DNA from: Crocinitomicaceae bacterium
GTDB taxonomy: Bacteria; Bacteroidota; Bacteroidia; Flavobacteriales_D; Crocinitomicaceae
DNA length: 64,000 nucleotides
Direction of reading: 5' to 3'
NCBI GenBank assembly: GCA_024643725.1
Contig: JAHEMJ010000013.1
Location: 139,556 to 203,555 of the forward strand
In this document: positions 49,501 through 54,400 of the stretch, in pieces
Position numbering within the stretch: the first letter of the stretch is position 1
How the letters are laid out: the number at the start of each line of letters is the position of its first letter
Notes under the pieces: model-generated
Database searches by the model: none
Told to the model about the DNA's origin: nothing
What the model saw: only the letters and a program-made list of their open reading frames with translations
Position numbers and translations under genes: made by a program

Positions 49501-49742
49501 CCTCCTGTAACTACAGGAAATCCATTAGCTGCAGAAATAGACCCAAAATTTTCAGAATAGGGTAAACTCACCTGCCCCCACCCACTCTCAACTCGCAACA
49601 ACGAAAACACAAAACTCAATACGAGCAATGTTGAAGTGAAAAAACGAGGTTTGCGAGACGACGAAGTCGTTGTTGCAAGGTTGGAAACAGAACTTGATGA
49701 TAATGCAGCTTTCGCTGTGCGGAGAATAGTCGTAAGATTCAT
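31554..49742 (-). CDS. Giant secreted repeat protein 1 with T9SS C-terminal sorting domain (about 6,062 residues)
   Basis: This is a very large surface or secreted protein, probably an adhesin. From the ATG at 49,742 it has a long polar n-region and a signal peptide ending at GWGQ. A MAM/galactose-binding-like jelly-roll follows (about residues 60-225), then an IPT/TIG domain (about 230-300), an FN3 domain (about 303-395) and a CUB-like domain with TCCDYIKIYNG (about 405-510). Ig-like and bacterial Ig-2-like repeats follow, then an array of about 45 tandem units of 70-80 residues with the pattern xxFCQGGSV, YLWSNGATTQSI, GNYSVTVTN, NGCSATS. Two Cys per unit suggest one disulfide each. The last 90 residues (LYPNPTSESFTIK to LRVVKN) are a type A T9SS sorting domain, so export across the outer membrane is expected. 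An upstream in-frame ATG at 49,856 would put 38 non-signal-like residues before the signal and is rejected. Confidence 0.92.
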   Translation of the reverse strand: MNLTTILRTAKAALSSSSVSNLATTTSSSRKPRFFTSTLLVLSFVFSLLRVESGWGQVSLPYSENFGSISAANGFPVVTGGAWTRTASTAIQPTYVTNQASYNRVGRNDTKFMSFRYTAGTNVYCVGPFNLTAGVSYTVGNWYVTDGLSGWTTYKLTYGTGTTVALQPNTIASVSSPTNSSYNQLTGAFTPATTGSYYIGMCMTSTSAPWYFSVDDFSINLTPPPPTIASISPTSGCPGSSITITGTNFTGATAGNVKIGGTPVSSITSNTGTAITAVVGAGTTGTVTVTTSSTATSSGTFTFLSAPPAPVTNAAGSITTSSASVSWAASAGATSYRLDVATDAAFTAMVTGFNDLNVGNATSYSITGLTANSTYYYRVRGNNGSCSGGSSSAISFFTGFVVPATGSNSYTSCSGNIYDPGILGDYPNNANGFTTIYPGTPGSFVKLTFNFLTVETCCDYIKIYNGNSTAAPLIGQYTTSPGVIQSTALDGSLTIQFVSDGSVVYAGFDASISCVAPCSGTPSVGDAVTWSPTAVTGFNADVIANGVGAASSSSSQFDAGGFALVSADFQSSTASTLPTYSLPITGIVNSSSNAGVNYQLANYTGNNSLRLVGATSGLLTLVNTNKAKRVAILTSSGSGTSVFTAQINFSDGTNEIFASNSVQDWYGSTYSIAPIGRVPLTTGIPEGTSTQPGLYDVILTLSAANQSKTITSVLFTKTDAVASALNILGISLSTNTPTTVLCNGQSRILSLPDLNSTIPGLTYQWQTSSSLTGPWSNITGATTTTYTTPALTTAGIVYYKCVVTCTNSVSSASSTPIAINVNPTFIINPSSGAVCLGSSLQAIPSSNSTYLWSNNATTSSISVTGAGTYSVLISNNGCVSKPSATVTLLPNPTVVSTGSVNAVCTSSSSQTSIFSYSASINSPTSYSIDWNAAANSAGIADVSTTSYSFLAGGGSFSVSIGANVPPGVYNGTLSFTNANGCLGTTTISITITPLPTLSGISQVASLCYTTQNGNTNASIQLTGLLNSTSQTATYNINGGSSQTIAFTSSASGTATLSIPVTTANHNQSLTITSINCANFTSNNSCVLSVIQAPNAPIVLPLTQTVNVGASATFTGSRSASTNTLTWWTATSGGTEIDPDGPAFNVDSIFNSYDAVILPSTSIDFCTPGLTSSTTTHKYYVQQYDGVCPSARTEVVVTTNNLFSNTPSNLLICQTGGSVTLQANITPLATQSFQWLSSTTGTPASNATGSSTSSIYTANPSVTTNYALSTNLTPFGCSTPLNTSQMFAVGVLPANSFIPTATPSTLCIGGTSTLAANLSSSGFSVTSIPIAMATSTSPVPLVTNGTINVALASGSLDDGGWSSIPLGFNYNFFGNTYSSVNVGTNGLIQFGAYNSNNGFTAPYGLGDYTFANSLPTTLEPMNVVAAAANDYYCYSGLVRYWTYGMAPTRVFVIEWNGVPGFITNGSMTTQIKLFETTGIVEVHVLNASSTNTKVVGLQNADASIGSTAYSSANAITNQAWKFVPGAAYTYQWYTGTNTNSPISGATSGTYTTTSAQSATAGQKTYTVAATNPITGCASTQPATITVNALPSAPISGGNVTACNNAASTTLTATAPVGCVVEWFSNSTGTGTPLATGSNYTFTPSAVAGTYTYYAFSRNSTTTCASSAGTAILLTVVTSPDAPIATTTAFTYCEGSTSTQLAASALSGNTLSWYSGTLGVNPSSSAPTPSTATNVGSPFTFYATQTSGTNGCESNPTTFTVTVNNTPAAPVYANTVTGSGLGYTINPQGTITYCQGATTYPIWSSGSAANVLNNTNNNQIYWYYSAPSGNAGQTSTPTNPSSVNPGSTTYYVSRQNTVTGCEGARVPVIVVINPSLTASVAISASSTTVCPGGSITYNAVPTNGGPAPSYAWFVNGSQVGTGSTYTQVAPVNGDAIYATMISNEPSCLFTPNATSSTITLNNSTVTPSVSIIQNTNTTICANSSVTFSVANALNMGATPTYAWKVNGTTVGTAATYTSTTLANNDIVTLMMTSSLPNNCLTGGVATATSAGITMTVTPVTAITAQPSNASVCLGGAQSLAVSAVGTGTITYQWQSASTVVGPFTNISFASNTSSQSSTLLIPSVAGQLSYQLVATSSCGTATSSIATISINQATGITAQPQAVVACDGTTATFNVTAVGTGTISYQWRFNGSPITGATSASYSILAISLANAGQYSVVVSATCGSVTSTNAQLTVNPLTAISSQPVNASICDSTLLSLSVSASGTAPISYQWQFNGTPISGATSALYSDATATVVESGLYTVVVSGGCSNLTSSAATVVISPNTWITAQPVSYTGCALNPTSISVTALGANLQYQWLIGSNPANLTAITGATGATLNMSNPQTSNSGTYRVSVSGICGLDTSDIALITINPVPPAGTINGGNSGVCVGSTINLTNLASGGVWTSSNPAMGSISSTGVLTGISAGTITVTYTVTNSFGCVSTATKVIQVKGLPTALIQTPLATSICQGESMNLQSSAAVAYAWSNGGTTQNIAVNSSAIGTSNYTVIVTGTNGCTATSAPLAITVIPVPTIAAITGSGNFPNFCLGNTSNLSNATPNGLWSSSNTNVLTVNPLSGSANALTIGTATVSYHVANIPGCLNPNPGTATATITVSTPPSAYITSNGSTTFCQGGSVLLSAPSGTGYNYLWSNGATTQTVTATTSGSYTVTVTATGGCSVTSLPTTVNVLPIPTATIYPTGAINICSGTNVTLSTGSAVSYAWSNGANTPTISVNAAGTFSVTLTGTNGCTATSAVSTVSVTQVPSAVITANGPTNICDGGSVGLSVPTAQSYLWSNGSTTQAISATSTGNYSVTATNGICSATSTPIYVNFNPVPSSVITTSGPTTFCQGGNVTLSAPTGNSYTYLWTNGATTQSIDVASSGSYGVTVSNSFNCSSTSTPISVVVNALPTASITAAGSTTICSGNSLSLTAAGANAYLWSTGATTQSINVSIAGNYTVQAISAAGCTATSTALALTVLPSPTAVITQASGTTFCQGGSVSMSSTPASAYLWSNNATTQSISATTTGAYNVLVTAANGCTATSNTINVNVLPIPSAVIYPGTNVNICAGSTVTLSTGTAASYAWSNGANTPTITVGANGTHTVTLTGSNGCTATSAITTVTVNPIPVATITAAGSTNICSGTSVTLSAPTADTYLWSNGATTQNIAASLAGSYTVTVTTAGCSATSAATSVNVNPAPTAVVTASGPTSFCQGGSVSFTANAGNGYSYLWNDGSTTASITATSSGNYSVTVTNQIGCSTTSVVNAVVVNPIPTATITAGGSTTICSGSPVSLSAPAGGTYLWSNGATSQSINASIAGAYTVTVSSLAGCSATSTPTTIVVNALPSAAISSSGSTTFCQGGSVSLSAASGLSAYLWNTGATTASLNASTSGNYSVTVTNSNGCSATSSPTVVNVLSAPSAVIYPGTNVNICAGSTVTLSTGTAASYAWSNGANTPTITVGANGTHTVTLTGSNGCTATSAITTVTVNPIPVATITAAGSTNICSGTSVTLSAPTANTYLWSNGATTQTIAASLAGSYTVTITTAGCSATSAATSVNVNPAPTAVVTASGPTSFCQGGSVSFTANAGNGFSYLWNTGATTAGITANTSGNYSVTVTNQIGCSTTSVVNAVVVNPIPTATITAGGATTICSGTSVALNASAGATYLWSNGATTQSINASNAGNYTVSVTSAAGCSATSNPTTISLNSLPSASISSSGSTTFCQGGSVSLSGTSGMTSYLWSTGATGSTINATTSGNYTVTVTDANGCSATSTPTAVTVNQGPVAQIYPGTNLTICSGSNVTLSTNSASSYTWSNGSHSATIQVNTAGTYSVVLTGSNGCSSTSPVTTVVVTQTPSATITSSGPTTICQGSSVTLSAPASASSYLWNNGATTQSITATLVGSYYVTVGSNGCSATSPSTFVSYNPVPSAAVTASGPTTFCQGNSVTFSAPAGNGNTYVWNTGATTQSVSTSTAGNFSVTVTNGYGCSATSTTSSVLVNPLPVVTPITGSSSICAGTQGQVSNVMTGGVYASSNLGVASIGQLNGQITGLTAGTTTISYVYTNANGCSNTVTYPVTINAAPVATITANGPTTFCQGGSVGLTASSGTAYLWNTGATTATITATTAGSYSVTVTGANGCSATSLATTVNILTPSPVSAINGASSVCVNSATALTNATSGGVWTSSTPAVATISAAGIVTGVSAGSTTISYTINSTNGCQNTATKVVTVNAVPSTALTASGATTFCQGGNVQLTASAGATYAWSNGATTSSITATTAGTYNVTVTDANGCSSVSTNQTITVNALPTAQISTNGSTNLCTGGSITLMATPSASYLWSTGATTSSITTSTAGTYTVVVTNANGCSATSTATNVVVNASPSATVTASGPTTICSGNNVVLTAASVIGNAYQWMNNGVLISGATSNALTATASGSYAVIVTNAYGCTATSVATPVTVVLASTSNITASGTTSLCNNASVTLTASSGASYLWSNGATTQAITVNTAANYTVTVTNALGCSATSVATPVIVNASPAATITAGGPTTFCQGSNVVLTASAGATYLWSNGATTAAITATTPGTYSVFITNASGCSATSAGTAITVNAAPVANITAGGATTFCSGGSVTLTASAGTSYLWSTGATTASITATTAGSRTVTVTNAAGCSTTSAPINIVVNTMPTATITAGGPTSICSGSNVTLTASGGSTYVWNNGATTASIVANTSGNYSVTVYNANGCSAISTPTTVTVNNPSVANVSTSGPTTFCQGGSVNLTATTAASYAWSNGATTQSISVNTSGNYSVLLTNASGCTSTSPVIAVTANALPTATITAGGSTTFCQGGSVTLTASPATSYLWSNGATGSSINVTTAGNYTVQIANNSGCTANSTATTVTVNALPVATITAGGSLSICAGSSVNLTASTGTAYLWSNGATTATIAASNAGNYTVQVSNAAGCTSTSAVSSVVVNALPTPSVTSVGSTTICQGASVTLTTANGSGLTYQWKNNGTNISGATAASYVASTAGNYTVQVTNAAGCSGTSTATTVTVNALPVASISNSGSNTICSGSSVNLTASTGTAYAWSNGATAATIAVNATGNYSVIVTNAAGCTSSAATTITVVTPTVASISANGPTSFCTGQNVVLTANTGASYLWSTGATTASITVATTSNISVQVTYASGCVSTSPTTAVNVNALPVASITASGATSFCPGSSVTLTASNGSSYVWTNGATTNSIVVSSAGSYGVTVANAAGCSSVAAPTSIVVFAAPTATITPSAATTFCQGASINLTANAAAGYAWSNGASTSSISVNNSGNFTVMVTDANGCSAISSVVPVTVNAVPVASIQANGPTTVCQGTSVVLTANGGTGFAWSNSETTASITVNATGSYGVTVTNAAGCSSVVTPVSITVNPVQVLSPIVGATNVCVGSSTTYTNSTSGGTWSSDNTAVAAVNATNGIVSGISTGSATIKYQFVNASGCTSEVIKVVTVNGIQPVSIAASGSTTFCQGGTVTLTAPAGLNYNWTNGATTQSITVNASGIYGITASNVAGCSTTSSTVAVTVNPAPVASISSSSTALCQGSNLVLNAPANATTYAWSNGATTQNVLITAPGVYSLTLTDANGCSASASTTIVNGINPVATIAAGGATTFCSGGSVVLNAAGGTSFLWNNGATTQNITVNTPGNYSVMVTNAAGCSAMSNATMVNVLQSPNAVATAYGPTTFCQGGSVTIATSGGATYAWSNGSTAQSILPTTSGTYSVVVTAANGCTATSNAINVTVNPTPTAVITPSGATTFCEGSSVNLVASGGSNYAWSNGPNTSSITVTTGGTYTVTVTNAGGCTDTETINVTVNEVPSAFIVTSGATTFCQGGQVNLTAQAGNSYLWSNNATTQSISVASAGTYSVTILSPNGCSVSSNAISVTVNQPSASSLNATAFDSYTLNGILYTQSGTYTQNLTNAAGCDSTITLNLTLTVGIEEGTLTDVNLYPNPTSESFTIKTTVPVYGMYSVVDAQGKLVFEGELTGTETQVNISSVARGIYYLRIPELSEPLRVVKN
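38751..39398 (-). repeat. Higher-order duplication, copy A (about 1,086-bp period)
   Basis: The segment from TGGATTCACT at 38,751 to GCAGAAGG ending at 39,398 recurs nearly base-for-base 1,086 bp further on. This equals five Ig-like units. At protein level two units in this segment are identical or nearly identical to their copies. Confidence 0.85.
39837..40484 (-). repeat. Higher-order duplication, copy B (about 1,086-bp period)
   Basis: This is the partner of the segment at 38,751-39,398, with exact offset 1,086 at both ends. The three units between the conserved parts are more diverged, so the duplication is recent in part, or parts have been homogenised by gene conversion. Confidence 0.85.
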
Positions 49743-49777
49743 AGTCTTGGATCTAAAAAAATATAGTTTTGGTGACC

Positions 49778-49785
49778 CCAATTTA
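49778..49785 (-). promoter_or_regulatory. Possible -7 box (TAAATTGG) of giant gene 1
   Basis: The reverse strand reads TAAATTGG 36-43 bases before the ATG, one mismatch from TAnnTTTG. The evidence is weak and positional. Confidence 0.25.
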
Positions 49786-49850
49786 GAAAATAAAATACTC
49801 AGTTTCAAGCAGAATGAACAAAGTAGTGTTGAAAAGAAACAAGGAGGGGG

Positions 49851-49913
49851 TTTCATCGAATATTGAGATATGTTCGATGATTATTATTGGGGTTTTGTCG
49901 AGTATTAAGATAG
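49851..49913 (-). promoter_or_regulatory. Three 21-bp phased direct repeats upstream of giant gene 1
   Basis: On the forward strand the cores GAATATT (49858), GATTATT (49879) and GAGTATT (49900) are spaced exactly 21 bp apart, each preceded by a variant of TTTCATC. The same array, with the same period and orientation relative to the gene, lies upstream of giant gene 2. It starts 116 bases before the start codon. A cooperative DNA-binding regulator occupying one face of the helix is the natural reading; LytTR-type regulators bind direct repeats of about this period, but the protein is not identified. Confidence 0.6.
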
Positions 49914-49924
49914 TGAACGAGTGT

Positions 49925-49986
49925 CAAGTACCTGGTATTCAGTGCTCAGCGCACTATGAAACAGTGCTCAGTGTTCAGCGCTCAAT
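49925..49986. repeat. Short degenerate repeats with CAGTGCTCAG phrases
   Basis: The stretch between the phased repeats and the large intergenic element contains two copies of CAGTGCTCAG and several variants (TTCAGCGCTCAATGCGC, CAGCGCACT). It can form small hairpins. It is non-coding. Confidence 0.5.
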
Positions 49987-50526
49987 GCGCGATAAAAAAA
50001 TCTTGTAAATGACTTTTGTTTACACTTCGAAGAGAATAATTTTAAATTGAATTGGACCGACATAGAATTCGATGTTTTTCAAGGAGCATTGTCACACGCG
50101 AATGCTCAGCATAGCTGTAAGCTCATGCGCCAAGCATCGTGTGACAAAATCCGCAGAAAACCCTTTGCTTGAAGTGAGAAATATCCATTCGGAGTAAGAT
50201 CTGCAAAGGGAGTCGAATTCGAAGTCTTGATCTTTTTGCGAACTTTTTGGATCAAGCCAAAAAGTGGAAAATAAACAATAGTATTGGATACCAAATGATG
50301 TTAAGTCGGATCATAATCAAAAGTTGGGGATAAAGGAGATTAATTTTGATTCCTTTACTTTTTGGCATTGCCCCAAAAAGTAACAAAAAGCTCTAGCGCT
50401 TAAAAGATATAACGACCCTCATCGTTCTCGTTGCTAAAATTTCTGAAACTCGCCTCGTGCCTCGACTCAAACAGTCAGAAATTTCAACGCAACTTCGTCG
50501 TGAGGGTTCCCGTTACATCTTTTCAT
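49987..50526. repeat. Intergenic multi-hairpin element, copy A
   Basis: This is the first of three tandem non-coding copies. It holds three palindromic modules in order: TTGTCACACG (50089-50098) with CGTGTGACAA (50138-50147); ACTTTTTGG with CCAAAAAGT twice (50242-50265 and 50357-50381); and a long hairpin of about 95 bases around AAATTTCTGA (50437-50446) and TCAGAAATTT (50475-50484). The inner spacer between the two ACTTTTTGG hairpins is longer than in the other copies. Short reading frames inside it are by-products of the sequence. Confidence 0.8.
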
Positions 50527-51007
50527 GCGCGGGAAAGCAATCTTGTAAATATTCGTAGTTTTCACTTCGAAGAAAGAAATTCTAAATAGTATTAACACCG
50601 ACATAGAATTCGGTGTTTTTCAAGGTGCATTGTCACACGCGAATGCTCAGCATAGCTGCAAGCTCATGCGCCAAGCATCGTGTGACAAAATCCGCAGAAA
50701 ACCCTTTGCTTGATGTGAGAAATATCCATTCGGAGGAAGATCCGCAAAGGGAATCGAATTCGAAGTCTTGATCTTTTTGCGAACTTTTTGGATCAAGCCA
50801 AAAAGTGGAAGAATATTCTGTTTGTTTTAATATTCTTACTTTTTGGCATTGCCCCAAAAAGTAACAAAAAACTCTAGCGCTTAAAAGATCTAACGACCCT
50901 CATCTTCCTCCTTGCTAAAATTTCTGAAACTCGCCTCGTGCCTCGGCTCAGACAGCCAGAAATTTTGACGCAACTTCGTCGTGAGTGTTCCCGTTACATC
51001 TTTTCCT
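50527..51007. repeat. Intergenic multi-hairpin element, copy B
   Basis: This is the second tandem copy; its TTGTCACACG arm starts 541 bp after that of copy A. It has the same module order as copy A with a shorter spacer between the ACTTTTTGG hairpins. It starts with TGCGCGGGAAAGCAATCTTG. Confidence 0.8.
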
Positions 51008-51360
51008 GCGCGGGAAAGCAATCTTGTAAATATTCGAAGTTTTCACTTCGAAGAAAGAAATTCGAAGTTGAATTGGGACCGACATAGAATTCGAAGTTTT
51101 TCAAGGAGCATTGTCACACGCGAATGCTCAGCATAGCTGCAAGCTCATGCGCCAAGCATCGTGTGACAAAATCCGAAGAAAACCCTTTGCTTGATGTGAG
51201 AAATATCCATTCGGAGGAAGATCCGCAAAGGGAATCGAATTCGAAGTCTTGATCTTTTTGATAACTTTTTGGATCAAGCCAAAAAGTGGAAGAATAAAAA
51301 AGAAAAAAAGAATTTTCTGTTTGTTTTCGTGTTCTTACTTTTTGGCATTGCGCGGGAAAA
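51008..51360. repeat. Intergenic multi-hairpin element, copy C (3' truncated)
   Basis: This is the third copy; its TTGTCACACG arm starts 481 bp after that of copy B. It breaks off inside the last ACTTTTTGG hairpin (TTTTTGGCATTG) and is joined directly to GCGCGGGAAA, which is the start of a unit. This looks like a deletion that removed the third hairpin module and most of a fourth copy. Confidence 0.75.
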
Positions 51361-51389
51361 TTAATCTCAAAACGAATGGATCAAAAACA

Positions 51390-51419
51390 AAAAACCCTGA
51401 CACTACGGCCAGGGTTTTT
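51390..51419 (-). terminator. Intrinsic terminator of giant gene 2
   Basis: AAAAACCCTG (51390-51399) pairs with CAGGGTTTTT (51410-51419) around 10 bases. It lies just downstream of the giant gene 2 stop on the reverse strand and closely resembles the terminator of giant gene 1. Confidence 0.9.
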
Positions 51420-51441
51420 GAAGAACGTTAAAACGTTGTTA

Positions 51442-54400
51442 TTAGTTTTTCACTACTCGTAGTGGTTCGGACAGTTCCGGAATACGTAGGTAGTAAATTC
51501 CTCTCGCTACGCTGGAGATATTTACGTGTGTATCTGTTCCTGTCATCTCACCTGAGAACACCAATTTACCTTGTGCATCTACGATACTATAAGTTCCGTA
51601 AAGCGGTGCTGATGTTTTGATCGTGAATGACTCACTTGTTGGATTTGGATACAAGTTCACATCTGTGATGTTTCCTTCTTCAATTCCAACTGTTAATGTC
51701 AAGTTCAAGGTAATTGTACTGTCACATCCTGCCGCATTCGTCAAAGTTTGTGTGTACGTTCCTGATTGCGTGTACACCACTTCATTCAAGGTATAGCTGC
51801 TGTATCCAGTTGCGTTGATCGTACTTGACGTCGCTGCTCCTGCTGTTACTGTCACTACATCTGAATTCGATGTACATCCATTCAATCCTGTTAAGACCGC
51901 TGAATACGTTCCTGGAGTCGTTACGGTGATCGACTGTGTTGTCGCGTTGTTACTCCAAGCATACGTGTTGTTCGGTTGCGCAGAGATCACTAAAGACTCT
52001 CCTGGACAAAGAACTGCGTTACCATCAAGAATTAAAGTTGCGGATGGAACTTCGTTTACTGTTACCGTTACTTCCGCTGCATCTGAACATCCGTTCGCTG
52101 CGTAAGCTGTAACGATATACGTTCCACCTTGTGTTGCTGTGATCGTTGAACCGTTGATGCTGTTGTTCCATACATAAGTATTTCCACCAGTACCAGTCAA
52201 TACCACTGAACCACCTTCACAGAACGTTGTCGCACCACCTGCAGTAATTCCTGCTGTTGGAACTGGCAATACCGTTACTGGAATGATTGTAGATGTCGAA
52301 GAACAACCCAATGCATTCGTTACCGTAACACTATAGTTACCATTCACACCTGCGTTGATACCTTGTGTCGTTGCACCGTTTGACCATAAGTAAGATGTTC
52401 CTGGAGATGCTACCAAAGTAACAAATGCTCCATCACACACTGCTGTTGGTCCAACCGCTGTTGCTGTTGCTGTAAACGTTTGTTGTGCATTCACTTGAAT
52501 CTCATTCGATACAGATGAACATCCCGCTGCATTCGTAATTGTCACGAAGTAGTTACCTGATGCATTCGCTGTGATGTTTTGCGTTGTTGCACCGTTAGAC
52601 CACATGTAAGAAGCACCTGGGTTCGCTGACAATACCACGCTACTTCCATTACAGAAGGTTGTTGGTCCTGCCGCTGAAATGTACGATGAAGGCAATGCAC
52701 TTACACTGATTGCTGTCGGAGCAGAAGTACTTGTACATCCGTAAACGTTTGATACAGTTACTCCGTAGTTTCCAGCTGCAGTTACAGTAATCGATTGTGT
52801 CGTTGCACCGTTACTCCAAGCATAAGATGTCGCTGGTGCTGCAGTTAATGTTACTGTTCCACCTTGACAAATCGCTGTTGCTGTACTTGTGATGCTTGCT
52901 GTTGGCAATGCATGTACCGTTACAATTGTTGCTGGCGATGTTGCCGAACAAGCTCCGTTGGATACTTGAACGGTATACGTTCCACCTGCTGTTGCCGCAA
53001 TCGACTGCGTTGTTGCTCCACCTGGAGTCCATAAGTAAGATGCTGCTGTTGGCGCTGTAAGCGTTACAGATCCACCTTGACAGAACACTGTTGAACCAGC
53101 TACTGTAGTCGCTGCACTTGGCAATGCTTGAATCACTACTGGCGCACTTACTGCGTTGGTACATCCATTTGCATTTGTATACGTATACGTCATGTTCGCT
53201 GTACCAGCTGCGTTACCAGAAACAACTCCTGTTGCCGCATTCACTGTTGCAACGTTTGCGTTCGCACTAGACCAAGAACCACCACCTGTTGTATTCGTTA
53301 ATGTTCCATTTGATCCCACACACACAACGCTTGCTCCAGCAATTGGATCCAACACTGGAAGTGCATTCACCGCAATTGTTTGAGGCGCTGATGTCGCAGA
53401 ACATCCGTTCGTTCCTGTTACTTGAACCGTGATCGGTCCAGCAGTATTCAAGGTAACGTTTTGAGATGTTGCACCATTTGACCAAGCATAAGTTACACCT
53501 GGAGAAGATACCAATGTTACGTTCGAACCAATACAGAAGCTTGTTGATCCAAGCGCTGAGATTGTCGCTACCGGAGCAGCTTGTACGTTGATTACTTTCG
53601 TAGAAGTTGCTGAACAACCATTTTGTGTCACTTGGTAAGAGATGGTTGCTGAACCAACTCCTGCACCTGTTACAGAACCTAAAGCATCTACAGACGCAAT
53701 AGATCCATTTGAACTAGACCAAGTACCACCTGTCATCGTATTTGCAAATAATGTAGACGCACCTGAACAAACATCGTTTGCTCCAGTAATCGAAGGAACA
53801 ACCGGTAAAGCTGATACCGTTACTGTTGTCGGTGTTGCTGTTGATGAACAACCATTTGCATCCGTAATCGTGTATGCATAGTTACCCGAAGTTGCTACCG
53901 TAATAGCCGGAGTGTTTTGGTTGTTTGTCCAAACAATCGCTCCATTTCCAGCTGCTGTTAATACAACGTTACCACCTTGACAGAACGCTGTAGGTCCGTT
54001 CGCTGTGATTGTTGCAGTTGGCAATGCATTTACAGTAACCGCAATGGTATTCGATGTCGCTTGACAACCATTTGCATTCGTTACAGTTACGAAGTAGTTA
54101 CCTGATGCATTTGCAGCAAGAGTAGCTCCTGTTGTATTATTTGACCATGTGTAAGATGTTCCACCTGTTGCAGTTAAGTTCACACTTCCACCTTGACAGA
54201 ATACTGTTGAACCATTCGCGCTAATTGCCGCAACTGGTAACGCATTGACAGTCACTGTAGTTGGAGCAGACGCTGCAGATGAACATCCAGGTCCATTTGA
54301 AATCACCACAGAGTAAGCACCTCCGTTGGATACTGTAATGGATTGAGTAGTTGCATTGTTATTCCACAAGTAAGATTGTGCTGGATTCGCCGTCAATGTT

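Noticed and set aside
49743-49856. N-terminal extension of giant protein 1 by 38 residues from an upstream ATG.
   Set aside because: It would put hydrophobic but non-signal-like residues before a good signal peptide and would run over the candidate -7 box.
50106-50857. Two similar short reading frames on the reverse strand (62 and 74 codons) in the intergenic element.
   Set aside because: They are similar only because the DNA element is repeated; start positions and frames differ between copies, and they run through hairpin arms.
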